A stretch of DNA of 64,000 nucleotides from Streptomyces leeuwenhoekii (GCF_001013905.1 NZ_LN831790.1:4602001-4666000), one strand, 5' to 3'; shown: positions 41,632-50,938, numbered from the stretch's first letter. Made by a program: numbers and translations. Notes: generated from the sequence alone by a model not told the origin.

Positions 41632-41889
41632 GCGCCGCCGTGCGCCGGCCGGCGCCGCCGTGCGCCGCCCGGTGCCGGCCAGCGCGGACCGGCACCGGAC
41701 GGCGCGGGCCGGCGCGGACACGGAAGGGACACGGAAGAGAAACGATCTTCACAGCCGCGCAACCGTCGCCCGGCGCCGCGCATCTGAGCAGGTGAGCCAA
41801 GAGGCTCCTTGAACGCTGGGCTCCGGCGTGGCGACGCGCCACATGGGGGGACGACGACTGCCGGGGCCCCTTCTCCACATGGGGATCAC
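41632..41889. other. Intergenic region with GC-rich tandem repeats
   Basis: GCGCCGCCGTGCGCC occurs twice near 41631-41671, followed by related GGCCGGCGC units up to 41720; no gene is seen there. Nearer the next gene, GTGGCG-ACG-CGCCAC (41827-41841) is a hairpin in its leader. Confidence 0.4.
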
Positions 41890-42810
41890 ATGCGCATTCG
41901 CGCCACCGTGGCCGCCGTCTCCGGCGCCCTGGCCCTGTCCGCCTTCGCCGTCCCGGCCGCCCAGGCCTCCGACGACGCGAGGTCCAAGGCTCCGGCGGAC
42001 GTCGCCGCCGCCGTCGAGGCCGCCCGCTCCGCCGCGGACGGCACGTCGGCCTTCGCCGCCGGCGCCGAGGGGGAGCCGCGGCCCCTGGCCGTCTCCTTCT
42101 CCAACGTCAAGATCAACAACGGCAAGAACATCGTCGTCGGCACCAGCAACGTGGTGAAGGCCCCGGTCACCTACACCCTGACCCACGCCGCCGACGTCGA
42201 CATCAAGGCCGCCGACTTCTTCACCGGCGTCGACCTGTACCGGGGCGCCAACTTCGACGAGGCGGACTTCGGCATGAGCTCCGAGGACGCGGTCTGCACC
42301 GCCTCCTCCGCGACCGTCGCCTCCTGCAAGACCACCGTGGAGATCGACCCGCTGTGGCTGCTCAACGAGGACGCCGGCGCCTGGAAGGCCGCGGCCTACG
42401 CGGTGGCCTTCAACGGTGAGGACATGGACGAGCCGAACCCCGAGAACTTCGGCGTCGCCGTGAAGGACCCGGCCGGCTCCCTCAAGCTCCAGCGCCTCTC
42501 CCGGCTGACGGTCAACGCCTCGCCCGAGCCGGTGAAGAAGGGCAAGACCATCACGGTCACCGGCAAGCTCTCCCGCGCGAGCTGGGACGACAACAAGTAC
42601 TACGGCTACACCAAGCAGTCGGTGAAGCTCCAGTTCTGCAAGAAGGGCTCCACCACCTACACCACCCTCAAGACCATCAAGACGGACATGAAGGGCAACC
42701 TGAGCACCACCGTCACGGCCGGTTCCGACGGCTACTTCCGCTACGCCTTCGCCGGCACCGCGACCACCCCGGCGGTCAACTCCACGGCCGACTTCATCGA
42801 CGTGAAGTAA
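41890..42810 (+). CDS. Secreted protein with C-terminal Ig-like domain
   Basis: A 306-aa precursor. The signal peptide RIRATVAAVSGALALSAFAVPAAQA is followed by an Ala/Asp-rich segment, a beta-rich domain (residues 70-200: VKINNGKNIVVGTSNVVKAPVTYTLTHAADVDIKAADFFTGVDLYRG) with one Cys pair, and a C-terminal Ig-like/Cna-type domain (SRLTVNASPEPVKKGKTITVTGKLSRAS to the end). Lysine is unusually common and codons are strongly biased (AAG, AAC), suggesting high expression. An extracellular role is inferred; no catalytic motif is seen. The ATG at 41890 follows GGGGA. Confidence 0.82.
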   Translation: MRIRATVAAVSGALALSAFAVPAAQASDDARSKAPADVAAAVEAARSAADGTSAFAAGAEGEPRPLAVSFSNVKINNGKNIVVGTSNVVKAPVTYTLTHAADVDIKAADFFTGVDLYRGANFDEADFGMSSEDAVCTASSATVASCKTTVEIDPLWLLNEDAGAWKAAAYAVAFNGEDMDEPNPENFGVAVKDPAGSLKLQRLSRLTVNASPEPVKKGKTITVTGKLSRASWDDNKYYGYTKQSVKLQFCKKGSTTYTTLKTIKTDMKGNLSTTVTAGSDGYFRYAFAGTATTPAVNSTADFIDVK

Positions 42811-42820
42811 CCCCCGGCCC

Positions 42821-45214
42821 TCACGCCGGAACGCGGCGGCCGACCCACCTCCAGAGCACCTCCAGGACGGCCGCCGCCCCCGCCGCGATCCCGACCGCGA
42901 CCCACGGCATCGTGACGCCCACCAGCCTCAGCGCGAAGAAGTCCTGCAGCCAGGGGACCACCAGCACCACCAGGAACCCGCCGCCCATCGTCGCCACCAG
43001 CCCGATCCGCCACCACGTGTAGGGGCGGGCGACGATCGCCAGTACCCACAGGGAGATCAGGAACAGCGTCAGCGTCGCCGCGCTGGTCTCCGCCTCCAGG
43101 GCGCCCGGGCCGTCGTAGAAGTGCCGGGCCACGAGGTACGTCCCGAAGGTGGCCGCCGCGGCCAGCACCCCGCCCGGGATCGCGTACCGCATCACCCGCC
43201 GTACGAAGTGGGGCCGGGCGCGTTCCTTGTTGGGGGCGAGGGCGAGGAAGAACGCGGGGACGCCGATGGTCAGCGTCGACAGCAGGGTCAGGTGGCGGGG
43301 CAGGAACGGGTACTCCACCTGCCAGCACACCACCAGGATCGCCAGCAGCACCGAGTACACCGTCTTGACCAGGAACAGGGTCGCGACGCGGGTGATGTTG
43401 CCGATGACCCGCCGGCCCTCCGCGACCACCGAGGGCAGGGTGGCGAAGCTGTTGTTCAGGAGCACGATCTGGGCGACCGCCCGGGTGGCCTCGGAGCCCG
43501 AGCCCATCGCCACCCCGATGTCGGCGTCCTTCAGCGCCAGGACGTCGTTCACACCGTCGCCGGTCATCGCGACCGTGTGCCCGTGGGACTGGAGGGCGCC
43601 CACCATGTCCCGCTTCTGCTGCGGGCCGACCCGCCCGAACACCGTGCCCTCCTCGAGCGCGTGCGCCATGCCGTCCCGGTCCGAGGGCAGCCGCCGGGCG
43701 TCGACGGTCGCGCCGCTCAGCCCCAGCTTGGCGGCGACCGCGCCGACCGAGACCGCGTTGTCGCCGGAGATGACCTTGGCGGCCACGTTCTGGTCGGCGA
43801 AGTAGCGCAGGGTGTCGGCGGCGTCGGGCCGCAGCCGCTGCTCCAGCACCACCAGCGCGGCCGGCTCGGCGCCCTGGGCGACGCGCGGATCGTCCAGGTC
43901 CCGGGCGGCCCGGGCGAGGAGCAGCACCCGCAGCCCCCGCTCGTTGAGCCGGTCGGTCTCGGCCAGGGCCGGGTCGTCGTCGGGCAGCAGCACGTCGGGC
44001 GCGCCCAGCAGCCACGTACTGGACTCCCCGTCGCCCTCGCTGAAGGAGGCGCCGCTGTACTTGCGGGCGGAGGAGAAGGGCAGCGACTCGGTGCAGCGCC
44101 ACTCCTCGCTGTCCGGGTAGGCGTCGATGATCGCCTGGAGGGAGGCGTTGGGGCGCGGATCGGACTCGCCGAGCGCGCCGAGCACCTGCCGTACGTACGG
44201 CTCCTCGGCCCCGTTCAGCAGGCGCAGCTCGGTGACGTCCATGCCGCCCTCGGTCAGCGTGCCCGTCTTGTCCAGGCACACCGTGTCGACGCGGGCGAGG
44301 CCCTCGATGGCGGGCAGCTCCTGCACCAGGCACTGCTTGCGGCCCAGCCGGATCACACCGATCGCGAAGGCGACGGAGGTGAGCAGGACGAGCCCTTCCG
44401 GCACCATCGGCACGATGCCGCCGACCGTGCGGGCGATGGAGTCCTTGAGGTCGTTGTCCTTGACGACGAGCTGGCTGATGATCAGACCGATCGCCGTCGG
44501 GACCATCATCCACGTGACGTACTTGAGGATCGTGGAGATGCCCGAGCGCAGCTCGGAGTGGACGAGGGTGAAGCGCGACGCCTCCTCGGCGAGCTGCGCG
44601 GCGTACGCCTCGCGTCCCACCTTGGTCGCCCGGAACGCCCCGCCGCCCGCCACCACGAAGCTGCCGGACATGACCGGGTCCCCCCGCCGTTTGACGACGG
44701 GATCGGCCTCACCGGTGAGCAGCGACTCGTCGATCTCCAGCCCGTCGGTCTCGACGCACACCCCGTCGACGACGACCTTGTCCCCGGGCCCGATCTCGAT
44801 GACGTCGTCCAGCACGATCTCCGAGGTGCCGACCTCGGCGGCCACCCCGTCCCGGCGCACGGTCGGCCGCACCTCGCCGATCAGCGCGAGCGAGTCGAGG
44901 GTCTTCTTCGCCCGCCACTCCTGGATGATGCCGATCCCGGTGTTGGCGAGGATCACGAAGCCGAACAGGCTGTCCTGGATCGGCGCGACGATCAGCATGA
45001 TCACCCACAGCACGCCGATGATCGCGTTGAAGCGGGTGAAGACGTTGGCGCGGACGATGTCGACGGTGGAGCGGCTGCTGCGCACCGGCACGTCGTTGAC
45101 CTGCCCGCGCGCCACCCGCTCGGCGACCTGCGCGGCGGTCAGCCCGGCCGCCCTCGACGGCAGCGGCACGGGATGCACAGGGTCGAGTCCGGCGCCCGCG
45201 TCTATGTGCGACAT
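42821..45214 (-). CDS. P-type cation-transporting ATPase (CtpE-like)
   Basis: A 797-aa HAD-type P-ATPase. Visible elements: an N-terminal cytoplasmic GLTAAQVAERVARGQVND, the A-domain ESLLTGEADPV, the ion-site helix VPMVPEGLVLLTSVAFAIG with its PEG motif, the phosphorylation site DKTGTLTEGG, the nucleotide domain, and MTGDGVNDVLALKDADIGVAMGSGSEATR. There are about ten membrane helices. The PEGL motif and absence of a metal-binding N-domain fit the CtpE group, linked to calcium uptake in mycobacteria (from memory), rather than heavy-metal exporters. ATG at 45214. It converges on the secreted protein gene ten bases away. Confidence 0.92.
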   Translation of the reverse strand: MSHIDAGAGLDPVHPVPLPSRAAGLTAAQVAERVARGQVNDVPVRSSRSTVDIVRANVFTRFNAIIGVLWVIMLIVAPIQDSLFGFVILANTGIGIIQEWRAKKTLDSLALIGEVRPTVRRDGVAAEVGTSEIVLDDVIEIGPGDKVVVDGVCVETDGLEIDESLLTGEADPVVKRRGDPVMSGSFVVAGGGAFRATKVGREAYAAQLAEEASRFTLVHSELRSGISTILKYVTWMMVPTAIGLIISQLVVKDNDLKDSIARTVGGIVPMVPEGLVLLTSVAFAIGVIRLGRKQCLVQELPAIEGLARVDTVCLDKTGTLTEGGMDVTELRLLNGAEEPYVRQVLGALGESDPRPNASLQAIIDAYPDSEEWRCTESLPFSSARKYSGASFSEGDGESSTWLLGAPDVLLPDDDPALAETDRLNERGLRVLLLARAARDLDDPRVAQGAEPAALVVLEQRLRPDAADTLRYFADQNVAAKVISGDNAVSVGAVAAKLGLSGATVDARRLPSDRDGMAHALEEGTVFGRVGPQQKRDMVGALQSHGHTVAMTGDGVNDVLALKDADIGVAMGSGSEATRAVAQIVLLNNSFATLPSVVAEGRRVIGNITRVATLFLVKTVYSVLLAILVVCWQVEYPFLPRHLTLLSTLTIGVPAFFLALAPNKERARPHFVRRVMRYAIPGGVLAAAATFGTYLVARHFYDGPGALEAETSAATLTLFLISLWVLAIVARPYTWWRIGLVATMGGGFLVVLVVPWLQDFFALRLVGVTMPWVAVGIAAGAAAVLEVLWRWVGRRVPA

Positions 45215-45354
45215 GCATTCGACGGTACGTGCGGATGTACGCGTTCACCCCCCGAATGCCGGGAAGATCCGACCTGGGGAGGAGGGAGACGGGGCGAGGG
45301 TGATGCCGTGGTGCCGGTCGCGGTCCCCGCTGTAGTACCGGGGAGGGCCCGTGG

Positions 45355-45627
45355 CTACTGCGGGAGGTCCTCGGACGTCTCCCGCGCCGCCGCCCGCTTG
45401 ATCGCCGCGTCCCTCCTGCGGACGTACCAGATGCCGATGAGGCCCAGTCCGCCGCCCGCCAGGCAGGTCCACAGCCACCAGGTGTGGCCGTGGTCGGCGA
45501 ACCAGCCGTAGAAGGGAAGCTGCACCAGGAAGAGGACGAACCATACGAGGGTGCCGCCGGTGATGGTGGCGACCACGGGGCCCTCCAGGGGCTCCGGCGC
45601 CTCGTGCTTGGGGGTCCACTTCGCCAT
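45355..45627 (-). CDS. DUF2530 family small membrane protein
   Basis: A 90-aa protein from the ATG at 45627 (MAKWTPKHEAPEPLEGP). Two helices (ATITGGTLVWFVLFLVQLPFY and WWLWTCLAGGGLGLIGIWYV) flank a short WFADHGHT loop; the C-terminus is basic and charged. This is the DUF2530 pattern, a small actinobacterial family of unknown function. It lies 140 bp upstream of the P-type ATPase on the same strand and is divergent from the purine permease. Confidence 0.85.
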   Translation of the reverse strand: MAKWTPKHEAPEPLEGPVVATITGGTLVWFVLFLVQLPFYGWFADHGHTWWLWTCLAGGGLGLIGIWYVRRRDAAIKRAAARETSEDLPQ

Positions 45628-45827
45628 GCGCACAGCTTACGAGGCCGTGCGGCGGGGGCCGGGGGAGACCGGGTCCGGGGGAGCCGCTGGGGCGTCCCAT
45701 GGGTCTACGCGCGGAGATGGCGCTATCGCGGTCGTACGTTCATACTGAAACCGTTTGTCTTTGTCCACTTCCGTTCGTAGAAAACACCAAGAGGCCGTGG
45801 GGGAGTCTCCTGGTGATGAGGTCCCGC

Positions 45828-47279
45828 ATGTCCACCTCGGCCACCGCCCAGGTCCCCGCGCCTGACCAGCCGGAGGACCGGCCCCCCCACGGGGCGCTCG
45901 ACCGCTACTTCAAGATCTCCGAGCGCGGCAGCACCGTCGCGCGCGAGGTCCGCGGCGGTCTCGCCACCTTCTTCGCGATGGCCTACATCATCGTGCTGAA
46001 CCCGATCATCCTGGGCAGCGCGAAGGACATGTACGGCCATCAGCTCGACAACGGCCAACTGGTCACCGCGACCGCCCTGACCGCGGCCTTCACCACGCTG
46101 CTGATGGGTGTCCTCGGCAATGTGCCGATCGCGCTCGCCGCCGGTCTCGGTGTGAACTCGGTCGTCGCGCTCCAGCTCGCCCCGCGCATGTCCTGGCCGG
46201 ACGCCATGGGCATGGTGGTGCTGGCCGGCTTCGTGGTGATGCTGCTGGTCGCCACCGGTCTGCGCGAGCGCGTCATGAACGCCGTGCCCTACGGCCTGCG
46301 CAAGGCCATCTCCATCGGCATCGGCCTGTTCATCATGCTGATCGGCCTGGTCGACTCCGGTTTCGTCTCCCGTATGCCGGACGCCGCCCACACCACCGTC
46401 CCGCTCCAGCTCGGCGCGGACGGGCACCTCAACGGCTGGCCGGTGCTGGTCTTCGTCCTCGGCGCGCTGCTCACCCTCGCGCTGATCGTGCGCAAGGTGC
46501 CCGGCGCCATCCTCATCTCGATCGTCGTCATGACGGTCGTGGCCGTCGTCATCCACGCGGTCGCCAAGGTGCCGTCCTGGGGTCTGACCACCCCGAAGTG
46601 GCCCGGCAACCCGGTCTCCACCCCGGACTTCGGCCTGGTCGGCCAGGTCAGCCTGTTCGGCGGCTTCGAGAAGGTCGGTGTGCTCACCGGCGTCCTGTTC
46701 GTCTTCACCGTCCTGCTGTCCTGCTTCTTCGACGCCATGGGCACGATCATGGGCGTCAGCGACGAGGCGAAGCTGACCGACGCCCAGGGCCAGATGCCCG
46801 GCATCAACAAGGTGCTGCTCATCGACGGTGTCGCGGTCGCCGCCGGCGGTGCCAGCTCCGCGTCGGCCACCACCTGCTTCGTCGAGTCCACGGCCGGCGT
46901 CGGCGAGGGCGCCCGCACCGGCCTCGCGAACGTGGTCACCGGCGCGCTGTTCGCGGTGGCCCTGTTCCTGACGCCGATCGCCACCATGGTCCCGTCCCAG
47001 GCGGCCACCCCGGCGCTGCTCGCGGTCGGCTTCCTGATCCTGTCGAACTCCATCAAGGAGATCGACTGGGCGGACTACACGATCGCCATCCCGGCCTTCG
47101 TCACGATGCTGATGATGCCGTTCACCTACTCGATCACCAACGGCATCGGCATGGGCTTCATCACCTTCTCGGTGCTGCGCCTGGCGGCCGGACGGGGCCG
47201 CGAGGTCCCGGCGGCGATGTACGTGGTGTCGGCGGTGTTCGCCTTCTACTGGCTGATGCCGGCCCTGGGGCTGACCTGA
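45828..47279 (+). CDS. NCS2-type purine permease (AzgA-like adenine/guanine/hypoxanthine)
   Basis: A 483-aa membrane protein with about 13 helices. AzgA landmarks: LDRYFKISERGSTVAREVRGGLATFFAMAYIIVLNPIIL at the N-terminus, GNVPIALAAGLGVNSVVALQLAP, FFDAMGTIMGVSDEAKLTDAQGQMPGINKVLLIDGVAVAAGGASSASATTCFVESTAGVGEGARTGL, the family signature, and KEIDWADYTIAIPAFVTMLMMPFTYSITNGIGMGF. It imports purine bases by proton symport. The ATG at 45828 follows GAGG; an alternative ATG lies four codons upstream. The promoter region (45735-45800) is unusually AT-rich. I see no purine riboswitch. Confidence 0.92.
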   Translation: MSTSATAQVPAPDQPEDRPPHGALDRYFKISERGSTVAREVRGGLATFFAMAYIIVLNPIILGSAKDMYGHQLDNGQLVTATALTAAFTTLLMGVLGNVPIALAAGLGVNSVVALQLAPRMSWPDAMGMVVLAGFVVMLLVATGLRERVMNAVPYGLRKAISIGIGLFIMLIGLVDSGFVSRMPDAAHTTVPLQLGADGHLNGWPVLVFVLGALLTLALIVRKVPGAILISIVVMTVVAVVIHAVAKVPSWGLTTPKWPGNPVSTPDFGLVGQVSLFGGFEKVGVLTGVLFVFTVLLSCFFDAMGTIMGVSDEAKLTDAQGQMPGINKVLLIDGVAVAAGGASSASATTCFVESTAGVGEGARTGLANVVTGALFAVALFLTPIATMVPSQAATPALLAVGFLILSNSIKEIDWADYTIAIPAFVTMLMMPFTYSITNGIGMGFITFSVLRLAAGRGREVPAAMYVVSAVFAFYWLMPALGLT

Positions 47280-47345
47280 GGGTCCGGACCCCCTGGACCC
47301 CTGGACCGGGGGCCTGACCTGAGGGTATGAGCCGAGCCGCGGGGG

Positions 47346-47528
47346 TCAGACGGCCCCGTGGAAGCGCTCCGTCTCCTCGACGGCGGCCCCGAACCGCTCG
47401 TCGAAATCGCTGCGAATGAGCGTCCGGACGACATAGTCCTGGACGCTCATTCCTCTTCTGGCCGCATGGTGCCGGAGCCGTTCGAGCAGCTCCCCGTCTA
47501 TCCGCAGGCTGAGCACGCTGGTCCCCAT
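47346..47528 (-). CDS. Ribbon-helix-helix DNA-binding protein
   Basis: A 60-aa protein with the RHH pattern: a beta strand SVLSLRIDGELLERL, then helices RLRHHAARRGMSVQDYVVRTLIRSDFDERF. The spacing is that of CopG/Arc repressors and of the RHH antitoxins. No toxin gene is adjacent, so it is an orphan regulator or antitoxin. ATG at 47528. It lies between the convergent purine permease and the divergent MarR gene. Confidence 0.8.
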   Translation of the reverse strand: MGTSVLSLRIDGELLERLRHHAARRGMSVQDYVVRTLIRSDFDERFGAAVEETERFHGAV

Positions 47529-47680
47529 GGAGAGAGGGTCGCTTCACACGGCCGAACCATGGGTCGCTTTCCGGAACCTGCTCACTCCTTCGAGTGACAT
47601 GGGGCGTCCGTGTCCGGAGTCACGGACGCCAAGCCCCACCCCGCTGGTATTTCGTCAGACTAATGAGTTACGCTAAAGAC

Positions 47681-48118
47681 ATGCCGGACCTCACCCATGG
47701 CGACGACGCTGCCGCCGTGAACTCTCTGCGCTCCGCCGTGATGCGGCTGTCCCGTCGGCTCAAGCACCAACGGGTCGACGAGTCGCTCAGCCCCACCGAG
47801 ATGTCGGTGCTCGGCACCCTGGCCCGCTGTGGCCGGGCCACCCCGGGCGAGCTCGCCCGCAAGGAACACGTCCAGCCGCCGTCGATGACCCGCATCGTGG
47901 CCCTGCTGGAGGCGAAGGGGCTGGTCCGTCTGGAGCCACACCCCGAGGACCGGCGCCAGAAGGTCGTGACGCAGACCGAGCAGGCCGAGGCGATGCTCGA
48001 GGAGAGCCGCCGCAAGCGGAACGCGTTCCTGGCCTCGCTGGTGGAGGAACTCGACGAGGACGAGTGGGCGTCACTGCGCGCCGCCGCCCCCGTGCTGGAG
48101 AAGCTCGCACACCTGTAA
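47681..48118 (+). CDS. MarR-family transcriptional regulator
   Basis: A winged-helix protein of 145 aa from the ATG at 47681 (MPDLTHGDD); an in-frame ATG at 47663 would add six residues. The recognition region is SPTEMSVLGTLARCGRATPGELARKEHVQPPSMTRIVALLEAKGLVRLEPHPEDRRQKVV, with the wing DRRQK. MarR proteins repress neighbouring exporters and are released by small ligands. It lies 26 bp before the MFS gene on the same strand. The sequence CTAATGAGTTACGCTAAAG just upstream is an AT-rich candidate operator/promoter. Confidence 0.92.
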   Translation: MPDLTHGDDAAAVNSLRSAVMRLSRRLKHQRVDESLSPTEMSVLGTLARCGRATPGELARKEHVQPPSMTRIVALLEAKGLVRLEPHPEDRRQKVVTQTEQAEAMLEESRRKRNAFLASLVEELDEDEWASLRAAAPVLEKLAHL

Positions 48119-48144
48119 CGCGCGATCCCGAGGAGGCGACCCTT

Positions 48145-49479
48145 TTGAGTACGGGACCCGGAGCAGCTTCCGCCCCCGCACCCCGCACCCACGACATCCC
48201 CCGCAAGACGTCGATGTTCTCCTCCCTGAAGGTCAGGAACTACCGCCTGTTCTTCCTGGGGCAGGTCGTCTCCAACATCGGTACCTGGATGCAGCGCATC
48301 GCCCAGGACTGGCTGGTGCTCTCCCTCACCGGTTCCTCCGCCGCCGTCGGCATCACCACGGCCCTGCAGTTCCTGCCGATGCTGCTCTTCGGCCTGTACG
48401 GCGGCGTCCTCGTCGACCGCCTGCGCAAGCGCCCCGCCCTGCTCGTCACCCAGACGTCGATGGCGCTCACGGCGCTGTTCCTGGCCGTCCTCACCCTCAC
48501 CGGCCACGTCCAGGTCTGGCACGTCTACGTCGCCGCCTTCGCGATGGGCCTGGCCACCGTCGTCGACAACCCGGCCCGTCAGTCCTTCGTCTCCGAGCTG
48601 GTCGGCCGCGACCAGCTCCACAACGCGGTCAGCCTGAACTCCGCCAACTTCCAGTCCGCCCGCCTGGTCGGCCCGGCCGTCGCCGGCCTGATGATCACCG
48701 GCGTGGGCACCGGCTGGGCGTTCCTCTTCAACGGCCTGTCCTTCGTCGCGCCCCTGACCGGCCTGCTGCTGATGCGCGCCCGTGAGCTGCACGTCGTCGA
48801 GCGCGCCCCGCGCGCCAAGGGACAGCTCCGCGAGGGCCTGCGCTATGTCGCCACCCGGCCCGAGCTCACCTGGACCATCGTCCTGGTCGGCTTCATCGGC
48901 ACCTTCGGCTTCAACTTCCCGGTCTTCCTCTCCGCCTTCGCCGACGACGTCTTCCACGCGGGCGCGGGCGAGTACAGCCTGTTCAACACCCTGATGGCCG
49001 TCGGCTCGCTCACCGGCGCGCTGCTGGCCGCCCGGCGCGGCAACGCCCGGCTGCGGGTGCTGATCGCGGCGGCCGTCGCCTTCGGCGTGCTGGAGATCGT
49101 GGCCGCGCTCTCGCCGTCGCTGTGGCTGTTCGCCCTGCTGATGGTCCCGATAGGCGTCTTCAGCATGACGGTCAACGTCACCGCCAACACCAGCATCCAG
49201 ATGGCCACCGACCCGGCCATGCGGGGCCGCGTGATGTCCCTCTACATGATGGTCTTCCTCGGCGGCTCCCCGATCGGCGCCCCGATCGTCGGCTGGATCA
49301 CCGACACCTACGGCGCCCGGGTCGGCTTCGCCGCCGGCGGCGCCATCGCGGCCACCGCCGCCGCGGTGATCGCCGTGGTCCTGGCCCGGCGCGGCAATCT
49401 GCGCCTGTCGGTCGGCTGGGACCACGGCCACCCGCGGGTGCGGTTCGAGCGGCGCGAGGAGCTCGCGCCGGCGGCTTAG
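48145..49479 (+). CDS. MFS exporter (enterobactin-exporter-like family)
   Basis: A 444-aa protein with about 12 helices. YRLFFLGQVVSNIGTWMQRIAQDWLVLSLTGSSAAVGI is the first helix pair typical of EntS-like MFS exporters, LFGLYGGVLVDRLRKRPALLV the loop-2 motif, and VVDNPARQSFVSELVGRDQLHNAVSLNSANFQSARLVGPAVAG the helix 4-5 signature. TTG at 48145, six bases after GAGGAGG, is the best start. It forms an operon with the MarR gene, implying drug or metabolite export under MarR control. The substrate is unknown. Confidence 0.9.
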   Translation: MSTGPGAASAPAPRTHDIPRKTSMFSSLKVRNYRLFFLGQVVSNIGTWMQRIAQDWLVLSLTGSSAAVGITTALQFLPMLLFGLYGGVLVDRLRKRPALLVTQTSMALTALFLAVLTLTGHVQVWHVYVAAFAMGLATVVDNPARQSFVSELVGRDQLHNAVSLNSANFQSARLVGPAVAGLMITGVGTGWAFLFNGLSFVAPLTGLLLMRARELHVVERAPRAKGQLREGLRYVATRPELTWTIVLVGFIGTFGFNFPVFLSAFADDVFHAGAGEYSLFNTLMAVGSLTGALLAARRGNARLRVLIAAAVAFGVLEIVAALSPSLWLFALLMVPIGVFSMTVNVTANTSIQMATDPAMRGRVMSLYMMVFLGGSPIGAPIVGWITDTYGARVGFAAGGAIAATAAAVIAVVLARRGNLRLSVGWDHGHPRVRFERREELAPAA

Positions 49480-49500
49480 CCCCCGGCCGGGCGGGGCGCG

Positions 49501-50097
49501 TCAGTCGCGGGGGAACTCACCGGTCTTGAGGACGAGACCGACTGCGGTGCCGGTGAGGTCGATGTCCTCGCCGAAGCCGAAACTCACGCTGCTGTGGTAG
49601 CTGCCGTCCTTCGGCAGAGTGTGCAGATGCCACTCGGCGGTGTACGGGTCGACGATCAGGTAGACCGGCACCTCGGCGGCGGCGTAGGCGTCTCTCTTCG
49701 GCCCGTAGTCGTTGCCCGCGGTGTTCTTCGAGATCACCTCGGCGACGAATTCGACGTCCTCGTGGCGCCAGTGGCCCTTGCCGTCCCGCGTGGCGCCCTC
49801 CGCGAGCGCCACCACGTCGGAGGCGAACCCGTTCAGACGCCCCGGGTAGTCGATACGGACGTCGGACTTCAGGCGATTGCGGGGGTACGTGGCGCGCAGT
49901 TGCTCGTAGATGTCCGCGATGATGTCCCAGTGGGTGTCCCGCTGCGGCGTCATGAAGATGTGACCCCCGACGATCTCGGTCTTGTATCCCTCGGGGACGG
50001 GCATCTTCTCCAGCCACTCGAACATGACGTCCAAGGTCAGCTCGCCGCTCTCGTCGGCCATCTCGATCCTGTCTGCGCATTCTGCGAGCACGGTCAT
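49501..50097 (-). CDS. Uma2 family protein (DUF820, PD-(D/E)XK fold)
   Basis: A 198-aa member of the Uma2 group, abundant in Streptomyces and related to restriction-type endonucleases. Features are YKTEIVGGHIFMTPQRDTHWDIIADIYEQL, LKSDVRIDYPGRLNGFASDVVALAE (metal-site D), FVAEVISKNTAGNDYGPKRDAYAAAEVPVYLIVDP (the E-x-S/K catalytic strand), and a C-terminal LVLKTGEFPRD. Biological role unknown. The ATG is at 50097. The upstream motif CGGCCGCGCGGTACAACGATA also occurs at the Uma2 scar near 52.1 kb. Confidence 0.9.
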   Translation of the reverse strand: MTVLAECADRIEMADESGELTLDVMFEWLEKMPVPEGYKTEIVGGHIFMTPQRDTHWDIIADIYEQLRATYPRNRLKSDVRIDYPGRLNGFASDVVALAEGATRDGKGHWRHEDVEFVAEVISKNTAGNDYGPKRDAYAAAEVPVYLIVDPYTAEWHLHTLPKDGSYHSSVSFGFGEDIDLTGTAVGLVLKTGEFPRD

Positions 50098-50213
50098 CGT
50101 GGCGCTCCTCCCCGGCCGCGCCTCGGGCGAACGCGCGGCCGCGCGGTACAACGATACGCACGGTGACCGGGACACGCCCGGGACGGCGCGGGCCGGGCGG
50201 GCACACTGGCCCC

Positions 50214-50786
50214 ATGAGACTCTTCGCCGCCGTGCTGCCCCCCGACGAGGCGCTCCGGTCGCTCGCCGCCGAGGTCGACCGGCTGAAGCGGCTGCCCGGC
50301 GCCGACGGGCTGCGCTGGACCGGCCGCCCGGGCTGGCACCTCACCCTCGCCTTCTACGGCGAGGTCGACGACACCCTCGTACCGGATCTGTCGGAGCGCC
50401 TGGCACGGGCCGCCCACCGCACCCCGCCCTTCGGGCTGGCCCTGAGCGGCGGCGGCCAGTTCGGCCGGGGCCGCGCCCTGTGGGCGGGGGCCGAGGGGGA
50501 CCTGCGCACCCTGGCGCTGCTGGCCGACCGTGCCGAGGCGGCCGGGCGCAAGGCGGGCGTGGAGATGGGGGAGCACCGCCGTTACAAGGCCCACCTGACG
50601 GTGGCGCGCAGCCGGGAGGCGATCGACCCGCGCCCGTACGTCGAGGCCCTCGCGGACTTCGCCGGCCCCGCGTGGACCGTGGCGGAGCTGGTCCTGGTCC
50701 GCAGCAACCTGCCGAGGTCCGCGAACGCGGGCGAGCGGCCCCGCTACGAGGCGGTCGGCCGCTGGCCGCTGGGCGCGTCCGGTTAG
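50214..50786 (+). CDS. thpR: RNA 2',3'-cyclic phosphodiesterase
   Basis: A 190-aa 2H phosphoesterase. The two HxT motifs are HLTLAF (near residue 43) and HLTVAR (near residue 125), with the typical N-terminus MRLFAAVLPPDEALRSLA. ThpR/LigT opens 2',3'-cyclic phosphates of RNA ends; its cellular purpose in bacteria is unclear. Length is typical. ATG at 50214. It is divergent from Uma2, and a 28-aa frame follows ten bases later. Confidence 0.93.
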   Translation: MRLFAAVLPPDEALRSLAAEVDRLKRLPGADGLRWTGRPGWHLTLAFYGEVDDTLVPDLSERLARAAHRTPPFGLALSGGGQFGRGRALWAGAEGDLRTLALLADRAEAAGRKAGVEMGEHRRYKAHLTVARSREAIDPRPYVEALADFAGPAWTVAELVLVRSNLPRSANAGERPRYEAVGRWPLGASG

Positions 50787-50795
50787 GCTCGAAGC

Positions 50796-50882
50796 GTGGA
50801 TCCCAAGACCCGGAACCGGATCATGGCCGGTGTGCTCGTGCTGATGCTCGTGGTGGTGGCGGTGGCGGCGGCCGTCGGATAG
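50796..50882 (+). CDS. Single-helix membrane microprotein (28 aa)
   Basis: A GTG-initiated frame nine bases past the thpR stop encodes MDPKTRNRIM followed by one continuous hydrophobic helix (AGVLVLMLVVVAVAAAVG) and TAG. The positive N-terminus predicts a cytoplasmic N and a single membrane anchor. Tight spacing suggests cotranscription with thpR. Short single-helix proteins of this kind are common in Streptomyces but rarely annotated. No Shine-Dalgarno is obvious, so confidence is moderate. Confidence 0.5.
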   Translation: MDPKTRNRIMAGVLVLMLVVVAVAAAVG

Positions 50883-50938
50883 CGCCCGGCAGGCGCCGAC
50901 CGGACCGGCCGCCGCCCCGCCCCGTGGCATGCCCGTGG

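Noticed and set aside
45634..45827. Purine riboswitch upstream of the NCS2 permease
   Set aside because: The leader is AT-rich, but the conserved purine aptamer loops (UAUA, GUUUCUAC-like) are absent.
47346..47528. Toxin-antitoxin module at the ribbon-helix-helix gene
   Set aside because: No short toxin-like gene overlaps or adjoins it; the neighbours are a purine permease and a MarR regulator.
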